The notes beneath the pieces are model-generated. The model saw nothing but the letters and a program-made list of their open reading frames with translations. It searched no databases and was not told the DNA's origin. From Candidatus Cloacimonadota bacterium (GTDB lineage: Bacteria > Cloacimonadota > Cloacimonadia > Cloacimonadales > Cloacimonadaceae): a DNA stretch of 7,743 bases. This document shows, one piece after another, positions 7,265 to 7,743 of the stretch; the stretch's first letter is position 1, and the number at the start of each line of letters is the position of its first letter. A program made the translations under genes and the position numbers. Where the stretch lies: the NCBI GenBank assembly GCA_023230795.1, contig JALNWR010000119.1, forward strand, positions 1 to 7,743, in the 5' to 3' direction.

Positions 7265-7743
7265 CAGAAGGTGTATTTTACTCCCAAAGCAAATGAGCGC
7301 CGGGTATCTTTCCACCACTTGATTTCGCCTTCCTTATCCTTGTATTTTTCGGAATATTTAGCGATAAAGAACCAACGGCGTTTTTCGTTTAAGCTCATAG
7401 TCACGCTGGTAGAAAGCCGGGCTTTGGGAACCGCTATCTTGCCCAGTCTGAGTTTTTCCACTGAAGTCTTACTATAAGAGAACGCCACGTTTTCCAAGCG
7501 TTTGTAGCGAGTATCCACTTTGAGGTTGAACCACAGCGATTTTCCATCCTTCAGCTCATTTCCATACATGTTTTGCCAGGCGATCATGGTCTTTATCCTT
7601 TCGGCGAAAGTGGCCTGAACCTTACCATAAATGCCGTAAGAAGCCTTTTTGTTTTGCAAAACGTCCTGCTTTGATATAATATAAGGTGTCCCATCTGCCA
7701 GGGTGTCCTGAATGGCGCGCTCTTCTTCATAGAAATGATCAAA
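7264..7743 (-). CDS. Probable outer-membrane beta-barrel protein, C-terminal part (5' end beyond right edge)
   Basis: On the minus strand the frame is open from the right edge to the TGA at 7266-7264, giving 159-160 visible residues. An internal TTG at 7659 is sometimes a formal start, but the frame continues upstream of it without a stop, so the gene very probably begins outside the window. The visible chain is a series of about seven or eight 8-13 residue amphipathic strands with alternating hydrophobic and polar residues, rich in Tyr, Trp, Phe and Lys, separated by short charged turns such as YGNELKDGK and YKDKEGEIK. It ends SFALGVKYTF, with a terminal Phe and alternating hydrophobics, the beta-signal recognised by BamA. 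That pattern is known for outer-membrane barrels. I do not recognise the specific family; a transporter, porin-like protein or the barrel end of a larger multidomain protein are all possible. It converges on the TamB-like gene and is a separate transcription unit. Confidence 0.65.
   Translation of the reverse strand, partial: FDHFYEEERAIQDTLADGTPYIISKQDVLQNKKASYGIYGKVQATFAERIKTMIAWQNMYGNELKDGKSLWFNLKVDTRYKRLENVAFSYSKTSVEKLRLGKIAVPKARLSTSVTMSLNEKRRWFFIAKYSEKYKDKEGEIKWWKDTRRSFALGVKYTF

Noticed and set aside
7271..7477. Plus-strand 68-codon open frame after the TamB-like gene
   Set aside because: It is antisense to the barrel-protein gene, whose reading frame stays open to the window edge and shows a coherent strand pattern; the plus-strand product is low-complexity Ser/Leu-rich with no motif.
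7657..7659. TTG as the start of the minus-strand gene
   Set aside because: The frame continues without a stop to the window edge and the upstream residues look like the same kind of protein, so the gene is more likely truncated by the window.

Overview
The window comes from a diderm (Gram-negative type) bacterium. It carries a Lol-type lipoprotein-export permease and ATPase, a TamB/AsmA-like intermembrane protein, and the C-terminal part of a probable outer-membrane beta-barrel protein. Base composition looks moderate (mid to upper 40s percent GC by eye, not computed). The protein style, short spacers and gene mix would fit a Cloacimonadota/FCB-group bacterium, but that placement is an impression without a homology search.

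Layout: five genes on the plus strand form a tight, probably co-transcribed run from 1 to 7231. They are (1) the 3' end of a dolichol/phytol-kinase or CTP-transferase-like membrane protein (1-293); (2) a DPM1/GtrB-like family 2 glycosyltransferase with two C-terminal membrane segments (311-1261); (3) a LolC/E-like ABC permease overlapping it (1248-2468); (4) a LolD-like ABC ATPase (2481-3152); and (5) a 1355-residue TamB-like protein with a GTG start (3164-7231). Spacers are 17, -14 (or -8), 12 and 11 bases, and three of the starts have visible Shine-Dalgarno sequences. On the minus strand, converging on the TamB-like gene, is the 3' part of a gene that runs off the right edge (7264-7743). Its product ends in an aromatic-terminated beta-strand typical of outer-membrane barrels. 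The 31-32 base gap between the convergent genes holds only a weak hairpin. There are no RNA genes, CRISPR arrays, insertion sequences or tandem repeats, and no gene-free stretch over 300 bases.

How the genes could work together: the kinase-like protein and the glycosyltransferase could form a lipid-phosphate to lipid-phosphate-sugar pair. The LolC/E-like and LolD-like proteins make a complete inner-membrane ABC machine (a single permease type, so probably a homodimer). The TamB-like protein would span the periplasm to move lipids to the outer membrane. This is an envelope-biogenesis operon built from known families. The least ordinary aspect is the direct linkage of a Lol-type ABC transporter to a TamB-like bridge. 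I do not see a clearly novel system.
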